From the NCBI GenBank assembly GCA_010094045.1, contig ML986675.1, positions 91,007-155,006 of the forward strand: a DNA stretch of 64,000 bases, written 5' to 3'. The position numbers and the translations under genes are program-made. The notes beneath the pieces are model-generated. The model made no database searches and was not told the DNA's origin. It saw nothing but the letters and a program-made list of their open reading frames with translations. Positions 47,252 through 58,238 of the stretch are shown here, piece after piece; position 1 is the first letter of the stretch, and each line of letters opens with the position of its first letter. This DNA is from Lojkania enalia. Its lineage: Eukaryota; Ascomycota; Dothideomycetes; Pleosporales.

Positions 47252-49128
47252 TCACTCCTCCGGATCACGGCCGCCTCTTTTCCTCATTGCCTCAATATAC
47301 TCTTCATCAGTTTCTAAGTCTATCTCAAGAGGATGCGTGATTGGCACCATCGGAATGCCTTTAGATTCCATGGCGGTGAGGCGTTTGGCAGTCTCCGGCT
47401 TGGCCTTGTTAATGCTATATATTTTGATGCGACTACATCGCGTTAGCAATTATACCTGAACAGTCTAGATCGAGAATAGGCTCCTCCTTACTGGCATGAG
47501 GAGGTGACATGCAGATCCCAGTTCCTGATATTGGTCAGCCCATCTTTCTAGAAATGTGGCCTGTGCATTATATACCATGCACTCCGAACATAAGTCGGTT
47601 GGGTCTATCAACACGGTCAGCCATAATTGCGTGTCGGAGCTGAGGAAACCCACATTCAAAGCATTGTCCCAGCATCTCACACAAAACTCAAGCCAGCCTT
47701 CAGCATCAACCGGCATCTCGAATTCCCATGTGCGCCAACCATGGAAGTATTTCTTACTCAGCTTGTCATAAGGCACTTCATACCAGATGCTCCCGCCATC
47801 TCCGCTGACTTCAACCCTTTCAGGCCAACCGTTTCCGCTATATGCCCACCCAGTCAGCTTAATCCTTCCATCGTGGATGATTTGATCATGGTTAATCGGT
47901 GTCATTATAGCACTAGATACTGGCATCGTCTGGATACTGAATCCATTGCTGTACGTTGCGTTTTGTTTCCCAATCTGGGGTGTGTAGTAAATGTACTCCT
48001 TCATTTGGACCGGCGCCATGCTCGGGTTTTCGATGATGTTGATCCTGGTGAGCCATTTGGTACTTCGCGCTCCAATGTATCCGAAGACCACCACTCGAAG
48101 AGGATATCCGTGAATCCTTGGCAGAGGTTCTCCGTTCATTTCCCACGCAAGCATAATCTCATTGACTTTCATCTTGCGCACCGGAGCCGACACCCCATAG
48201 TTGTAGATGTGGCCTTTCTTAAAGTATGTATCGGCACCAAAGAACTCTAGATGCTTGCCGCCATCCCTCAAACCACCGCAGTATTTGATGACCTTCTTGA
48301 GACTGACCCCAGTATATCTAGCGGTGCCAATAGCACCTTCACCCCAAGGAGCGTTGATAAGCTCATCACCGTCGCCTGGGTACTCATGTATCTGCTCAAT
48401 CCTTCGAGTGCCCGAGCATTGTAGAGTTACAACTGTAGACATTCGAGGGAATAGAGACTCATCTTTGAGTTCCTTCAGAGTGATCTTCTTGGGAGTGTTG
48501 ACGAGCCCTTCGACTTCAAAGAAATAATCTTCCTCATTAATCTCAGGGATGCCGCCATGATTTCGAACGAAGTGATCGGTGTTAGTTGTGATTTCATTCT
48601 ATCCAGTTAGCGAAAGGCGAATAAATATTTGTACTACTAAGCATCAACACCAACCTTAACTAATCGATCCTATACTATGTTTAGTGACACCTTAATACGC
48701 TATAAATGCATGCTTACCCGTGGCGGTTCACCATTGTATGGAAACTGCAACACATGGATCATGTCAGGACTCTTTTCCTTCAGGACATATTTCCAAGAGA
48801 TGTCGGGAATGTCTTTCAGCGTTTTCCCCATCGCATAATGATAGTACTTCCAGCGTACGCCTTCCAAAATAGGGTTCGTATCCGGTAGCGGCAGGAATTG
48901 AAATTCTGGCGGCTATAGGAAAGCTCATCAGCCCGTCGGGTAGATCGATTGATGGGAAAGGCTTGCCTTCGGAAAGTCATATTTGGCCAAAACGTCCTCA
49001 GCTTGCTTCTTCTTTTCAGGGTATTTCTCCCATTCCACATACCCGCTCCAGCCGGGGAGCTCTTCTGGGAAGTTTGGTACCTCGCCCTGCTGTTGAAAGG
49101 GCAATGCATATGGCTCAGCAGGCGCCAT
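47252..49128 (-). CDS. Sulfite oxidase-type molybdenum enzyme, haem-free
   Basis: Seven exons on the minus strand, 49128-48967, 48912-48718, 48669-48655, 48598-47654, 47604-47576, 47524-47492 and 47432-47252, encode 519 residues. The molybdopterin domain is clear: FVRNHGGIPEI, then VVTLQCSGTRR with the Mo-ligand Cys at about residue 185, PWGEGAIGTARYTGV, RIHGYPLRVVVFGYIGARSTKWL, and a dimerisation domain with GWAYSGNGWPERVEVS and the closing NTQPTYVRSAWNWDLHVTSSCHRIK. That last stretch is rebuilt only by removing three introns, which supports the model. There is no cytochrome b5 domain, so it resembles the plant-type peroxisomal enzyme that passes electrons to oxygen. No PTS1 is seen (it ends DPEE). 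Intron 1 has GC-AG ends and exon 3 is 15 nt. Confidence 0.9.
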
Positions 49129-51019
49129 TTCTATTGTTGATTTTCACGATTTCTAGTTTTCTTCTGCTCAGGTTTGAGGCTTTGCTGGGGGTCCACGTTC
49201 TTATGAATTGTACAAGACTAGGGACAGGGGCTAGCTATTACAATTTCTGGATGCATTAGACTATGATGATGAGGGCGCGCACAATAACGCAGTGTAATTG
49301 GCGCAATAAGCCACTGTAATCAACCGCTAAGCATGAAGGAGGCATAACAAATGCATCGCTAGACTAGGAACAATAGTTTTGCGCGAATGAGCGCAGGATA
49401 GAAAAGCAGGCCCTCGATAGCTCAATCTCTGTTAATGCACATCTGCGTCACCATGGCAAATAGTGAGGGGGTTTACAAGGATGGTCTAAGTTAAAAAGCG
49501 TTGAGGGGCACTCAGGAGGAGCTTCCAGCAAATTGGAAAGGGCGGGTTGGTGAATAAGTCTGCGTCTTTCTTAGTAATTTGCTGAGTCCCTAATTGCCTA
49601 TCGCAACTATACGTCACGGCCTTCTATCTGAACTATGCCCGTTCCTTCGCAGAATGCTCGCAATCTCGGTCATAGGGCTTCCCATGCTCCGGCCAATTCA
49701 GAGCATGTTAGTTACATACAGGCGCTCTGAGTGAAGCCAAAGAGTATGCTATCGCAAGGGCTAATGGGCTATATGAAATGCCGAATCAACATAAAGCTTA
49801 ATACGGTGATGAAGTAGTGATGATAGGATGGCGTTGAATGGCTGGACCTGAATCCAGGAGCCAGCTCGCAAGACCGTTTTTCCATGCCGATGTCAACCGC
49901 AATGGACTAGCGTTATCTCAACTGCCTCTTCCTACCGGGGTTGACGACAAACATCATCAATAATATTCTCTTCATTGGGTCAGAAGTCATATTTCTATTT
50001 CGAACTGCTGCATGCTCTGAAAAAAAAAAAAAAAAAAAAAAAAAAGCCTCTTCTTCTGCACCAGCCTTTTATTCCCCGGACGTTTCCAAAGCTAGTATTT
50101 CCTTGCCCCCATACAGAGAGCACATGATAAACAGCAATTCAAGCAATTATGATAGCATATCATCAGTCATTATCTACCACTTCGGCCGATTAAGCTTTGC
50201 TCCCTGTTAGGATATCTCGAAGAAACATCAATTTACGTAACAGCAGTCTATGAGGAGCACCTGCAACTGAGACAGACTCCGCTGAGCTCTTCATCAGTTG
50301 GCAACATTTGCGACAGTGAGCCGTACAATGATCGCGGTACCAAATTCCAAACGAATTCAATCACGAGGGTTCTTCAGCTTATGCAACCTTGATATCTATA
50401 CTACAGCGGCGTGGGACTCTGCTCTGGTCGATGCAAACCTCTTGTACGGCGTATGGCCCCCAAAGGCATCTTATCCAGCAAATTCAGAATTCTATTATGA
50501 CCCGTGCGCGTAAGGGTTATGACATAATGAGGCCATATTTCTCTCAGTCTGTCATTCGTCTTGAGGCAGAATGCGTCGTAAGAAGTTCTGTCTTCGCAAT
50601 CAGGATAATTTTACTATCAAACCGAAATTCAGAATTAAGGCAACCTCTTTTACCTCTCGAGTCGGCAAGATTTCGGTATTGGAGACCGCCAATCAATGAT
50701 ATGGTTAATTCAGTCCAAGCGCCGGTCCTCGTTTGTATTTCGGCGGTGTTCTATTACCTAGGTATAGCTCCTGACACGATCATGAGACTATGGTTGTTAT
50801 GAAGGTAGCGCAGTATCCAAATCCGGTTCTTATTTGACATTTGACTGCTCCTAATATTTTACTTATACCAGGTCCTACGCGGGATGCAAATAGAGAACAC
50901 GTCCAGAACCGATATATCAAGTGATGTGGCAAAGTTGGCCAATACGCTGGATACATATATATACACCCCGTAGACTCCAAGAAGAAGGATTGGAAAGCTC
51001 TCCCCTGATTTATTCAAGA
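49129..51019. promoter_or_regulatory. Divergent region between sulfite oxidase and acyl-CoA oxidase genes
   Basis: About 1.9 kb separates the two start codons. It must hold both promoters. It also holds a run of 26 A at 50020-50045. Plus-strand frames at 50298-50802 have no recognisable domain and are not called. Confidence 0.4.
50020..50045. repeat. A26 homopolymer
   Basis: An uninterrupted run of 26 A residues. No retroposed sequence is recognisable directly upstream, so it is treated as a simple repeat. Confidence 0.85.
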
Positions 51020-53411
51020 ATGATAATGAAGCTGGCATTGAATATTCCTACCTTTTCAGCACCAAATAGACCGACAATGCTGATGGAAAAGGCGAGGCAT
51101 GCTGGTACTTTCAGCTCCTTTGAATTGACCTGCTTTATATATGGAGGGTAATATAGCCAACCTCCGAGACTTCCCTCACTGACTATTCGCAGGGAGAGTG
51201 TTGTCATCGAGCGAAGGGCAGCATTGGGGCGAATAGAGAATCTCCTTGGCGCACACGATACTTCGAAACTTCCTCACCCATATGGCAACACGAACAGAGA
51301 GGAAGCATTTTTGGAAGGGCTTAGATGGGGTAAAGCTGCATTCGAGGATGGTATGAAGCATAATCATGACTTCTTTGACTTTCTCACTCCTCGATATACC
51401 CTCTCAAACGCAAGGTATGAGCGTACACCTCCAACTAGACGTAACGATAAACATTTGTCATCGCTTTAGAGTCAATTCAAGGAAAGCAATACTGCCATCT
51501 CACTCCTTGTACGAAAATTCTACTGACCAGTTTGTATGTAGCCCATTTGGTATGACAAAAGCAATGTTTGAGCCAACATTACGATTTTGCGCCTCCGCAG
51601 AGCAGCAATCGCGATGGCTCCCTCTTTCCAGCTCAGGCAAAATAATTGGGGCATATGCCCAGACCGAACTTGGACATGGCTCGTTTGTACGTGGTATCGA
51701 GACTACAGCCACTTATGACCGAGAAACAGATGAGTTCGTCATCAATTCTGCAACACTAACTTCAATCAAGTTCTGGCCCGGTGCGTTGGGATTTTCTTGC
51801 ACACACGCTATCGTCGTCGCGCGTCTCATCACCAACTCGCAAGATCACGGTCCGCACCATTTTATGGTTCAACTACGTTCACTTGAGGATGGAACGCCAT
51901 TGCCAGGGATAAGTCTTGGTGATGTTGGCCTGAAGTTGTCGTAAGTCGTATCAAGCTTCATCCTTCTCTGCATTACAAGACTGCTAACCGGAGCCATAGC
52001 TATAATGAAACCTGTAATGGCTTCGCTTCATTCGATCATGTGCGCATTCCTCGTACGGAAATGCTCATGGGATATGCTAAAGTTGCCCGTAACGGATCCT
52101 ACGAAAGAAGGGGGCATCCACAGCTTCTGTATTCTACGATGCTAATGGCACGCGGGGCTATTACCAAAGGCAAGAGACTCTCTCTTAAGGTTTCCTCGTC
52201 AATGTGCTAACCATTGTGAAGTTGCCACTTTTCAGCTCGCCCAAGCTGTGACAATCGCGACCAGATACTCGGTCGTCAGAGAACAAGGTCCCGGGCCGGA
52301 CACACTATCCTCTTTCGAAACTTCAGTCATGTGGTATAAGTCGCAGCACTTCAGGATCTTCACCCTAATCGCAAAATCTTATGCAATGCTCTTCGCCTCG
52401 CGCACGTGCGATACGCAGTACGAAAAGCTTCGAGAGCAGCAGGACAAAGGAAACGATATGTTTCTGCCATACACTCATAGTCTTACAGCTGGACTGAAGG
52501 CATGGTCGACCCAAATTGCCTCCGATGGAGCCGAGGATGCACGAAAATGCTGTGGTGGCCATGGCTATTTAATGATCGCGGGCTTAGGCGAGATTGTAGC
52601 TACTGTGACTGTCCTAGCTACTTTAGAAGGCGAGAATTATGTCATGTGGCAACAAGTGTCACGATATCTCTTCAAGTGCCTGGATTACCTCGCTCAGGGG
52701 AAATCCATCGACCCGCAAATGGCTTACCTGAGGGACGGAAACCAGCAATTCTCAAGCAGCGGTCGCCCGCTCTCTCGGATGTCCTCTATAACCCTGGGTG
52801 CGACCTCGGAAGCGGATTTTGCCGATTCCAACATCCAGCTCGCAATCTACCGCCATCGTGCCGTTCGACTAGCCCTCGCGGCTTACACTGCCGTAAAATC
52901 ATCCAAAGAGAGCCCAGCTAATGTATGGAATGAGAACATGATGTCAATCATTGACGCCGCTAGGGCTCATATCGAATACATAGTCCTAAGATCCTTCATT
53001 GATCAGATACACAACCTCCCACCATCTATATCCCCTCCAGTAAAATTAGTCTTAACGCGACTCTGCTCCTTGTTTGCGCTTTCGAACATCATCAATCCGG
53101 GAACAATTGGTGCCATCTCCTTCGTTGAGGACGGCTACCTTTCATCCGACCAGCTGCAGACCATCCGCTCGCTCGTCAATGACTTACTGAAGCAGCTCAT
53201 TCCGGATGCTATTGCGCTGACGGACGCTTGGGACTTCACTGACGCGAGCCTGTGCAGTGCTTTGGGCATGAAGGACGGCAATGTGTACGAGAACATTATG
53301 AATTGGGTAAATCAGTTGCCAATCAATGTAAGGGCCCGGGCGGAGAACAAGGGAGTCTTCCAGCCAGGATGGAGAGATTGGATTGACCCTTTCCTGAAGG
53401 CAAGGTTATAA
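51020..53411 (+). CDS. Acyl-CoA oxidase (peroxisomal)
   Basis: Five exons, 51020-51147, 51193-51414, 51542-51940, 52000-52189 and 52236-53411, encode 704 residues, the normal length. Motifs in order: ARHAGTFSSFELTCFIYGG (N-terminal helical domain), DTSKLPHPYGNTNREEAF, FDFLTPRYTLSNASPFG, GAYAQTELGHGSFVRGIET (FAD/substrate region), EDARKCCGGHGYLMIAGL, and LATLEGENYVMWQQ with the candidate catalytic Glu at about 444. The last residues ARL form a type 1 peroxisomal targeting signal. It catalyses the first, H2O2-forming step of peroxisomal beta-oxidation. The second intron, 127 bp, is longer than the rest; the fourth uses a GTTTCC donor and gives a slightly long KGKRLSLK insert, so that junction is the least certain. 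The start at 51020 is the first Met that suits the family. Confidence 0.9.
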
Positions 53412-54227
53412 TGGCCGTCCATTGCATGCTAGTTTGATATGGAAAGTGATACCGCAATCCGGTTTGAAATGGAGAATTAAATAGCAATCCACTTCGAATA
53501 GGAAGGGAGCTGCCTCCGTACTGTATTGTATAAAGCGGTGCAGTTCGCTATCCGCGGCATCGGGTCCGGGACATGGAATTGTGAAGCGGCTTTTGATCCA
53601 CGTCAACGACGCCGTCGCTCCGGTCATTCCGGAAGCTATCCAGTGCATAATTAGATAGCTGTTAGGATGCTACAGAAGGAGCCCGCAGCAAGCGTCATTG
53701 TTGCTCCGCTGCCCCGTTCACTAGTGCCAAGCTATAACAACCGATTTCGCGATAGCTGGTCTCTGGTGTTGAAGTGGGGTCGCGATATGGCACTTCAGCC
53801 AACAAGCTTTCCCTGCGAGCCGGTCGCCCCGCTCGCGGCGCACTGGCATCCTCCCAACTGTCGATGCCATTCCACGGCAGTTTCGGCTCACTTCAAGGAA
53901 GTATAGAAAAGATCCCTAGGTAGGCTGGCCTCCCGGATACAGGTCTTGGAGGGCTTTTAACAAGCCTTTTTCCATACTCGGCGCCGAGCATCATGAGCTG
54001 TCAACGCAGCCAATCACGGCGGACCGATCGGTGCCCATCTTCCTTGTTCGGGCTACTCGGATGATATTCAGCCTCCCAGAGGATGCGTCCTGACGTTGGC
54101 ATGCCTAGACTCGACCTACACCCAGTTTCCTTCGAATACGGCGGCATCGTCTGATACGTCTGGCTCAGCCCTCTATATCTGGCCACCATGCCCGCTCTAT
54201 CGAATATACTCGCTTCACAGCTTCGCC
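53412..54227. other. Intergenic region
   Basis: No gene recognised. An open frame runs in from 54096 upstream of the next gene but has unconserved composition; the start is placed at 54228. Confidence 0.5.
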
Positions 54228-55145
54228 ATGGAACAAGCACCTCCTTACTCACCAACAGCTTCATCCAGCGAGCGCCGTCTCCCGGCAGATTACCCCTCAC
54301 CGTGGGATGAGCTCGCCACGCTCACACGCCCCAAGGCTACTACCACACCGCCACGACACATTCCTCGAATCGATGCCTCGAACTTGCTCGAGGCGCAACA
54401 TAATGCGCTCGCTCATGCATCTACAGCACCTCTCCCCTTCGAGCCACCACCGCCCGGCTACACGCCGCTCGATGCGCTCGCCCAAAGCTTCCGCCTCGTC
54501 GGCTCCCTCATCTTCACCACCAAGACGAGCAACATGCCCCGCTACCAGCTAATGCAAGAATTCTCGCGCTCGGGCCGCCCGCGACAGCTGCACATCCGGC
54601 GGCTCATGGGCAGCGAGACGCGGCGGCACTCGCTGTCCTCCTCGCCGCTCTACCCGCCGCAGGACATCGAGTTCGACCGCGACGGCACCATGTACAGCAT
54701 CAGCAACACGAGCGAGATGCGTGGCCACCGGTCGTCGACGCTGGGCGGGATCGTCAAGTTGGAGAGTGGCGTAAGCCTGATTGGCGGAAGGTGGACGCGG
54801 ATATGGCATTTGACCAAGAATGCGAGGAGGGATAGCTTGAATCCCGAGAACGATGCGCGGTTGAGGAAGTACGGCTATCATGCGGATGACGAGTGGGATA
54901 AGCGGTTACTGTTCTGCGTGAAGAGGGGGCGGTGGGAGGATGACAAGGGGCGCTATGTTGCAGTTGAGGTCGACGGAGAGAAGGGAGGGCGGGATGGATG
55001 GGGGAAGGGGTTTGAGATAGTGGTGGAGATGAGTGCGCCGAGGAAGGACTTGCTGGTTAGTTGCTGGGTGATGAAGGTCTGGACGGGCGAGGGGTTGAGG
55101 TGGGAGGGCGATGTGAGGGACTGGAGGGATCAATACCAGGTCTGA
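54228..55145 (+). CDS. Conserved-looking hypothetical protein
   Basis: An intronless frame of 305 residues starting MEQAPPYSPT. The first ~90 residues are Pro/Ser/Thr-rich and probably disordered, with PPPPGYTPLDALAQSFRLVG leading into the folded part. The C-terminal ~200 residues have alternating strands and many Arg/Trp: GSLIFTTKTSNMPRYQLMQE, RQLHIRRLM, EFDRDGTMYSISNTSEMRG, GGRWTRIWHLTKNAR, LLFCVKRGRWEDDKGRYVAVE and LLVSCWVMKVWTGEG. It is all-beta in appearance, like lipocalin/tubby-type small barrels, but I do not recognise the family and assign no function. No signal peptide or membrane helix. GC is high and codons are biased, which supports a real gene. An alternative start is at 54096. 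Confidence 0.65.
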   Translation: MEQAPPYSPTASSSERRLPADYPSPWDELATLTRPKATTTPPRHIPRIDASNLLEAQHNALAHASTAPLPFEPPPPGYTPLDALAQSFRLVGSLIFTTKTSNMPRYQLMQEFSRSGRPRQLHIRRLMGSETRRHSLSSSPLYPPQDIEFDRDGTMYSISNTSEMRGHRSSTLGGIVKLESGVSLIGGRWTRIWHLTKNARRDSLNPENDARLRKYGYHADDEWDKRLLFCVKRGRWEDDKGRYVAVEVDGEKGGRDGWGKGFEIVVEMSAPRKDLLVSCWVMKVWTGEGLRWEGDVRDWRDQYQV

Positions 55146-55738
55146 GTGCGTATGGAGGTATGGTATGTATAGTAGATCTGGGTGGTGTTTGATAGATGGT
55201 TATCGTGGCGCGCACGACATGGTATTATTGGAAATGCCCTGGACCATAGCATTCGATACCCGCTTGAATAGAGCCGCAACCACGGATAGTGCGGAAGATT
55301 GGGGGCCTCTTCCATTGTTCTCCCAGTAGCCCAGGTGGCGGCAGAGGAGTGGCTAGTAGGCGACCCCTTGCGCGGCTTGACGGCTGGACCCCGCAAGAAA
55401 ATGGACGCCGAAACCGTGTAGTCAATCTGCCCAAGTACTGTTGCAACGCTCTGGCTCCATACGCAGTTGCGTCAAGACATGGTTTTCCGCCCGCGCCTAG
55501 TCCGCAGTGGTTGTTGCTTGCTCCCTCGTGTGCTCTAGGCCTGACGATGGCGCTGAAGGGCCAAGACGGAAGCGGCAAGTGATATCTGACGCCGGGCCTC
55601 CCTCTCCTTAACCCCTTCTAGCGCCCTCGGAATCCCGCAGACACCGTCGCCATATTCTGATATCGCCCATGAGATGACCTTGCGACATCTCGTGCCGCTT
55701 CAGCACTGCGCGCAGCCGACAATTCCCTCGTCGTAGCC
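55146..55738. other. Intergenic region, promoter of the glycosyltransferase-like gene
   Basis: Short frames on both strands without motifs. The last ~120 bp is CT-rich before the ATG at 55739. Confidence 0.5.
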
Positions 55739-57517
55739 ATGCCTGTCCTCACGCCCTCGCGAGTGGCGGCAGTTGTCGTAGCACTGTCACTACTGAGCTT
55801 CCTCTGGACATTCGGCCTCCCGCACCAACTCCCCACGCCGAATCTACCTGTTATAAACCATGACACGCCTCAAGAACCGCCAAACGAGGGAGGAGTACCA
55901 GGCGGATACCCCTACGTGCCTCCCGAGCTCCGTCCCAAACCAGAGAAGCCGGAGACTCCTGCTATCGAGACGCCGAAACCCACGCCCACGCCCACGCCCA
56001 CGCCCGCACTTACACCTACGCCTCCACCTCCACCTCCACCCGAGCCGCACCAACCAGAAGATGAAGGCAACGAGCCAGAGCTGGGGGGGAAGAAGGAGGA
56101 GGAAAAGGAGGACGCGCAGGAACCGACTCCAAGCTCACTCCGAAATGCAACGAACAACGTCGCTACTTCGCCACCCGTTAGCAGCAGCACCGCATTAGCA
56201 GTGGCGCCTGCACCAACTGGGCCACATTGCAAAGATGTTCGCGGCGCGCCGAACGTAATGGTCGTAATCAAGACAAGCAAAGCCGAGATATTAAAGAAGC
56301 TTCCCAACCACCTAAAGAACCTGCTCTCCTGTGTACCCAACTTCGCCATCTTCTCCGACCATGCCGGCACAATGGAGGGTTTCACGGTCCACGATGCTTT
56401 GGAAGATATATCCAACTCGACAAGGAAGAAGCACAAGGAGTTCTTAGACTATGAAAAGATGGTTCAGAATCCTGATTTCAAGCCGGACACGGTTGACAAG
56501 GAATTAGACAAGTGGAAGATGCTCCCTATGGTCTACAAGGCCCATCAATTGAGGCCCTATGCAAGGTTTTACGTCTTCATCGAGGCCGACACAAGCCTCA
56601 GCTGGACAAATCTTCTGCAGTGGATCGACAGGCTTGATTACAGGATTCCGTATTATTCAGGCGCTCCTACCTTCCTTGGCAACGTGAAATTTGCCCAACG
56701 CGGACCAGGCATTCTCTTGTCATATGGCGCCATGAAGCATTACGCCAAGGCCTACGACGAGAAATACGCATCAGAGTGGGAGCCAAGAGTGGGCCGGGAG
56801 TGCTGCGGCGACATGGTACTCGCTACCACACTGATGGAGTCCCATGTCGAGTTTTACTCTGCATTTCCGCTACTCCAGGGCGAGACTCTATCATCGCTTG
56901 ACTGGAACGATCGGCACTGGTGCCAGCCCATGGTCTCGGCGCACCACCAGAATTCGGATGAAATCGAAATGCTCTGGAATTCGGAGAAGAACTGGACGTC
57001 GCAGAAAGGTTGGGAGGTGCCGTACCTATTCAAGGATGCGTTTGAACAGCATGTTTTGCCAAACATCGCGGATCGGAAGGATGAGTGGGACAATCTCGCG
57101 TCGGATACCAAGATTGTGAAACAATATGAGGAGCCTAAGGAGGAGCCGAAGAAGGAGGAACCGCCAAAGAAGCAGGAGGAGCCCAAGAAGGAAGAAAACA
57201 AACCGACGGAAAACAAGGAAAAGGAAGGGAAAAGGGATAACATGGATCCCGCCAAAATGGCTGCAGAGCTCAAGGACGCGGCAACCAGTCCAGAAACCTG
57301 TGCAGCGTTATGCGCGAAGACGGAGGATTGCATGCAGTGGAGATTTCGGCATAAGAAAGACACTGAGTGCCATCTAGGGAAAATTATTCGACTTGGGAAA
57401 CAGGCGAAAAAAGAAGGTGATGAGATGTGGACTAGTGGCTGGATGTTGGATAAGATCCAGAAGAGTACAAAGGATTGGACGGATTGCGAGGAGCCGAAGT
57501 GGAAGTTTAATCAGTAA
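55739..57517 (+). CDS. Type II membrane glycosyltransferase-like protein (GT31/Fringe-like)
   Basis: An intronless frame of 592 residues. An N-terminal signal anchor at about 8-27 (RVAAVVVALSLLSFLWTFGL) with a short cytosolic end gives type II topology, as in Golgi enzymes. A Pro/Thr-rich stem follows (about 70-105), coded by CCCACG repeats near 55980-56010. The domain at about 165-445 resembles fungal GT31/Fringe-like transferases: VMVVIKTSKAEI, NFAIFSDHAG, KWKMLPMVYKAHQLRPYARFYVFIEADTS with a DxD-type EAD, GAPTFLGN, RECCGDMVLATTL and HWCQPMVSAHH. After a Lys/Glu-rich linker (about 460-502) comes a PAN/apple-like tail with four cysteines, TCAALCAKTEDCMQWRFR and ECHLGKIIRLG. Sugar donor and acceptor are unknown; wall or glycoprotein glycan extension in the Golgi is likely. 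Confidence 0.78.
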   Translation: MPVLTPSRVAAVVVALSLLSFLWTFGLPHQLPTPNLPVINHDTPQEPPNEGGVPGGYPYVPPELRPKPEKPETPAIETPKPTPTPTPTPALTPTPPPPPPPEPHQPEDEGNEPELGGKKEEEKEDAQEPTPSSLRNATNNVATSPPVSSSTALAVAPAPTGPHCKDVRGAPNVMVVIKTSKAEILKKLPNHLKNLLSCVPNFAIFSDHAGTMEGFTVHDALEDISNSTRKKHKEFLDYEKMVQNPDFKPDTVDKELDKWKMLPMVYKAHQLRPYARFYVFIEADTSLSWTNLLQWIDRLDYRIPYYSGAPTFLGNVKFAQRGPGILLSYGAMKHYAKAYDEKYASEWEPRVGRECCGDMVLATTLMESHVEFYSAFPLLQGETLSSLDWNDRHWCQPMVSAHHQNSDEIEMLWNSEKNWTSQKGWEVPYLFKDAFEQHVLPNIADRKDEWDNLASDTKIVKQYEEPKEEPKKEEPPKKQEEPKKEENKPTENKEKEGKRDNMDPAKMAAELKDAATSPETCAALCAKTEDCMQWRFRHKKDTECHLGKIIRLGKQAKKEGDEMWTSGWMLDKIQKSTKDWTDCEEPKWKFNQ

Positions 57518-58238
57518 GAAACCGCGTCAAGTCACGATTGGAAACGCCAAGGAGGCGGGAATAAGACAATTTCGATACGACTGGGTCTCATTGTTAGGGT
57601 TGCCTTTTTTCCTCTTGGAGTATATGCGGGTAGATCTTGTGAAGGTTCATAAGAGTATCTGGATTGTGTTTGTTTGTATACCCCCCTGTAGTATATGGGA
57701 TTCCAAGGACGCGATAAACGGAATGTACTTCTGTCATGGCAAGCTAAAATCACCGAAGGGTTCTACTGTTCGTCTTGGTTGCCAGTGTTAATGCGCTTCC
57801 CTCTCGCCAGGGCGCGTTCATGTCCCCACGTCGTCAGTCTTCCCAGGTGTAGCTGCCCCACAATGCGGCGGTGTCGATCAAATAGCTCCCTTTAATATAT
57901 ACCTCTCCCAGCGCGGCATCGTTGCTGTTTTGATTGGCCGGTCAGAAAATGCCATGTCGCCTATTCAGGCATATTTAGATTGAAAGGAAGCCCCAACACC
58001 CTTTGGATTGTCAAACAGATTGAGCGATCTGATACCGTAGCATATTAGGCGGCAGTTTATTGCGGGCCAACAAGGGCGGGTACGTATGCTAGAACTAGGG
58101 AGATGAGTAATTCGGGTCAAGTTTGGAAAGATGGAAATGTTGATAAGAAATCCAATTCGAACATCACCATTCATTCATTCACTCATTCATTCATTCATTC
58201 ATTCATCCATCCATCCAACAGCTATTCATCTCCCCAAC
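57518..58238. other. Intergenic region
   Basis: Terminates the glycosyltransferase-like gene and includes the leader of the DUF1996 gene. No further gene is supported. Confidence 0.5.
58169..58216. repeat. ATTC tetranucleotide repeat in the leader of the DUF1996 gene
   Basis: About ten ATTC units, the first one or two imperfect, turning into CATC units, end roughly 25 bp before the ATG at 58239, so they are probably transcribed in the 5' UTR. Confidence 0.75.

Noticed and set aside
50020..50045. A26 run as the poly(A) tail of a retroposed gene or LINE
   Set aside because: No coding or repeat sequence ends at it, and no target duplication was found.
50298..50802. Plus-strand frames of 72 and 137 codons before the acyl-CoA oxidase
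   Set aside because: They overlap in two frames, have no domain or sensible splice link to the oxidase, and the oxidase has a good start at 51020.
55912..56436. 174-codon minus-strand frame with Gly/Val/Ser repeats opposite the glycosyltransferase-like gene
   Set aside because: The repeats are the reverse complement of the Pro/Thr-coding stem of the real gene.
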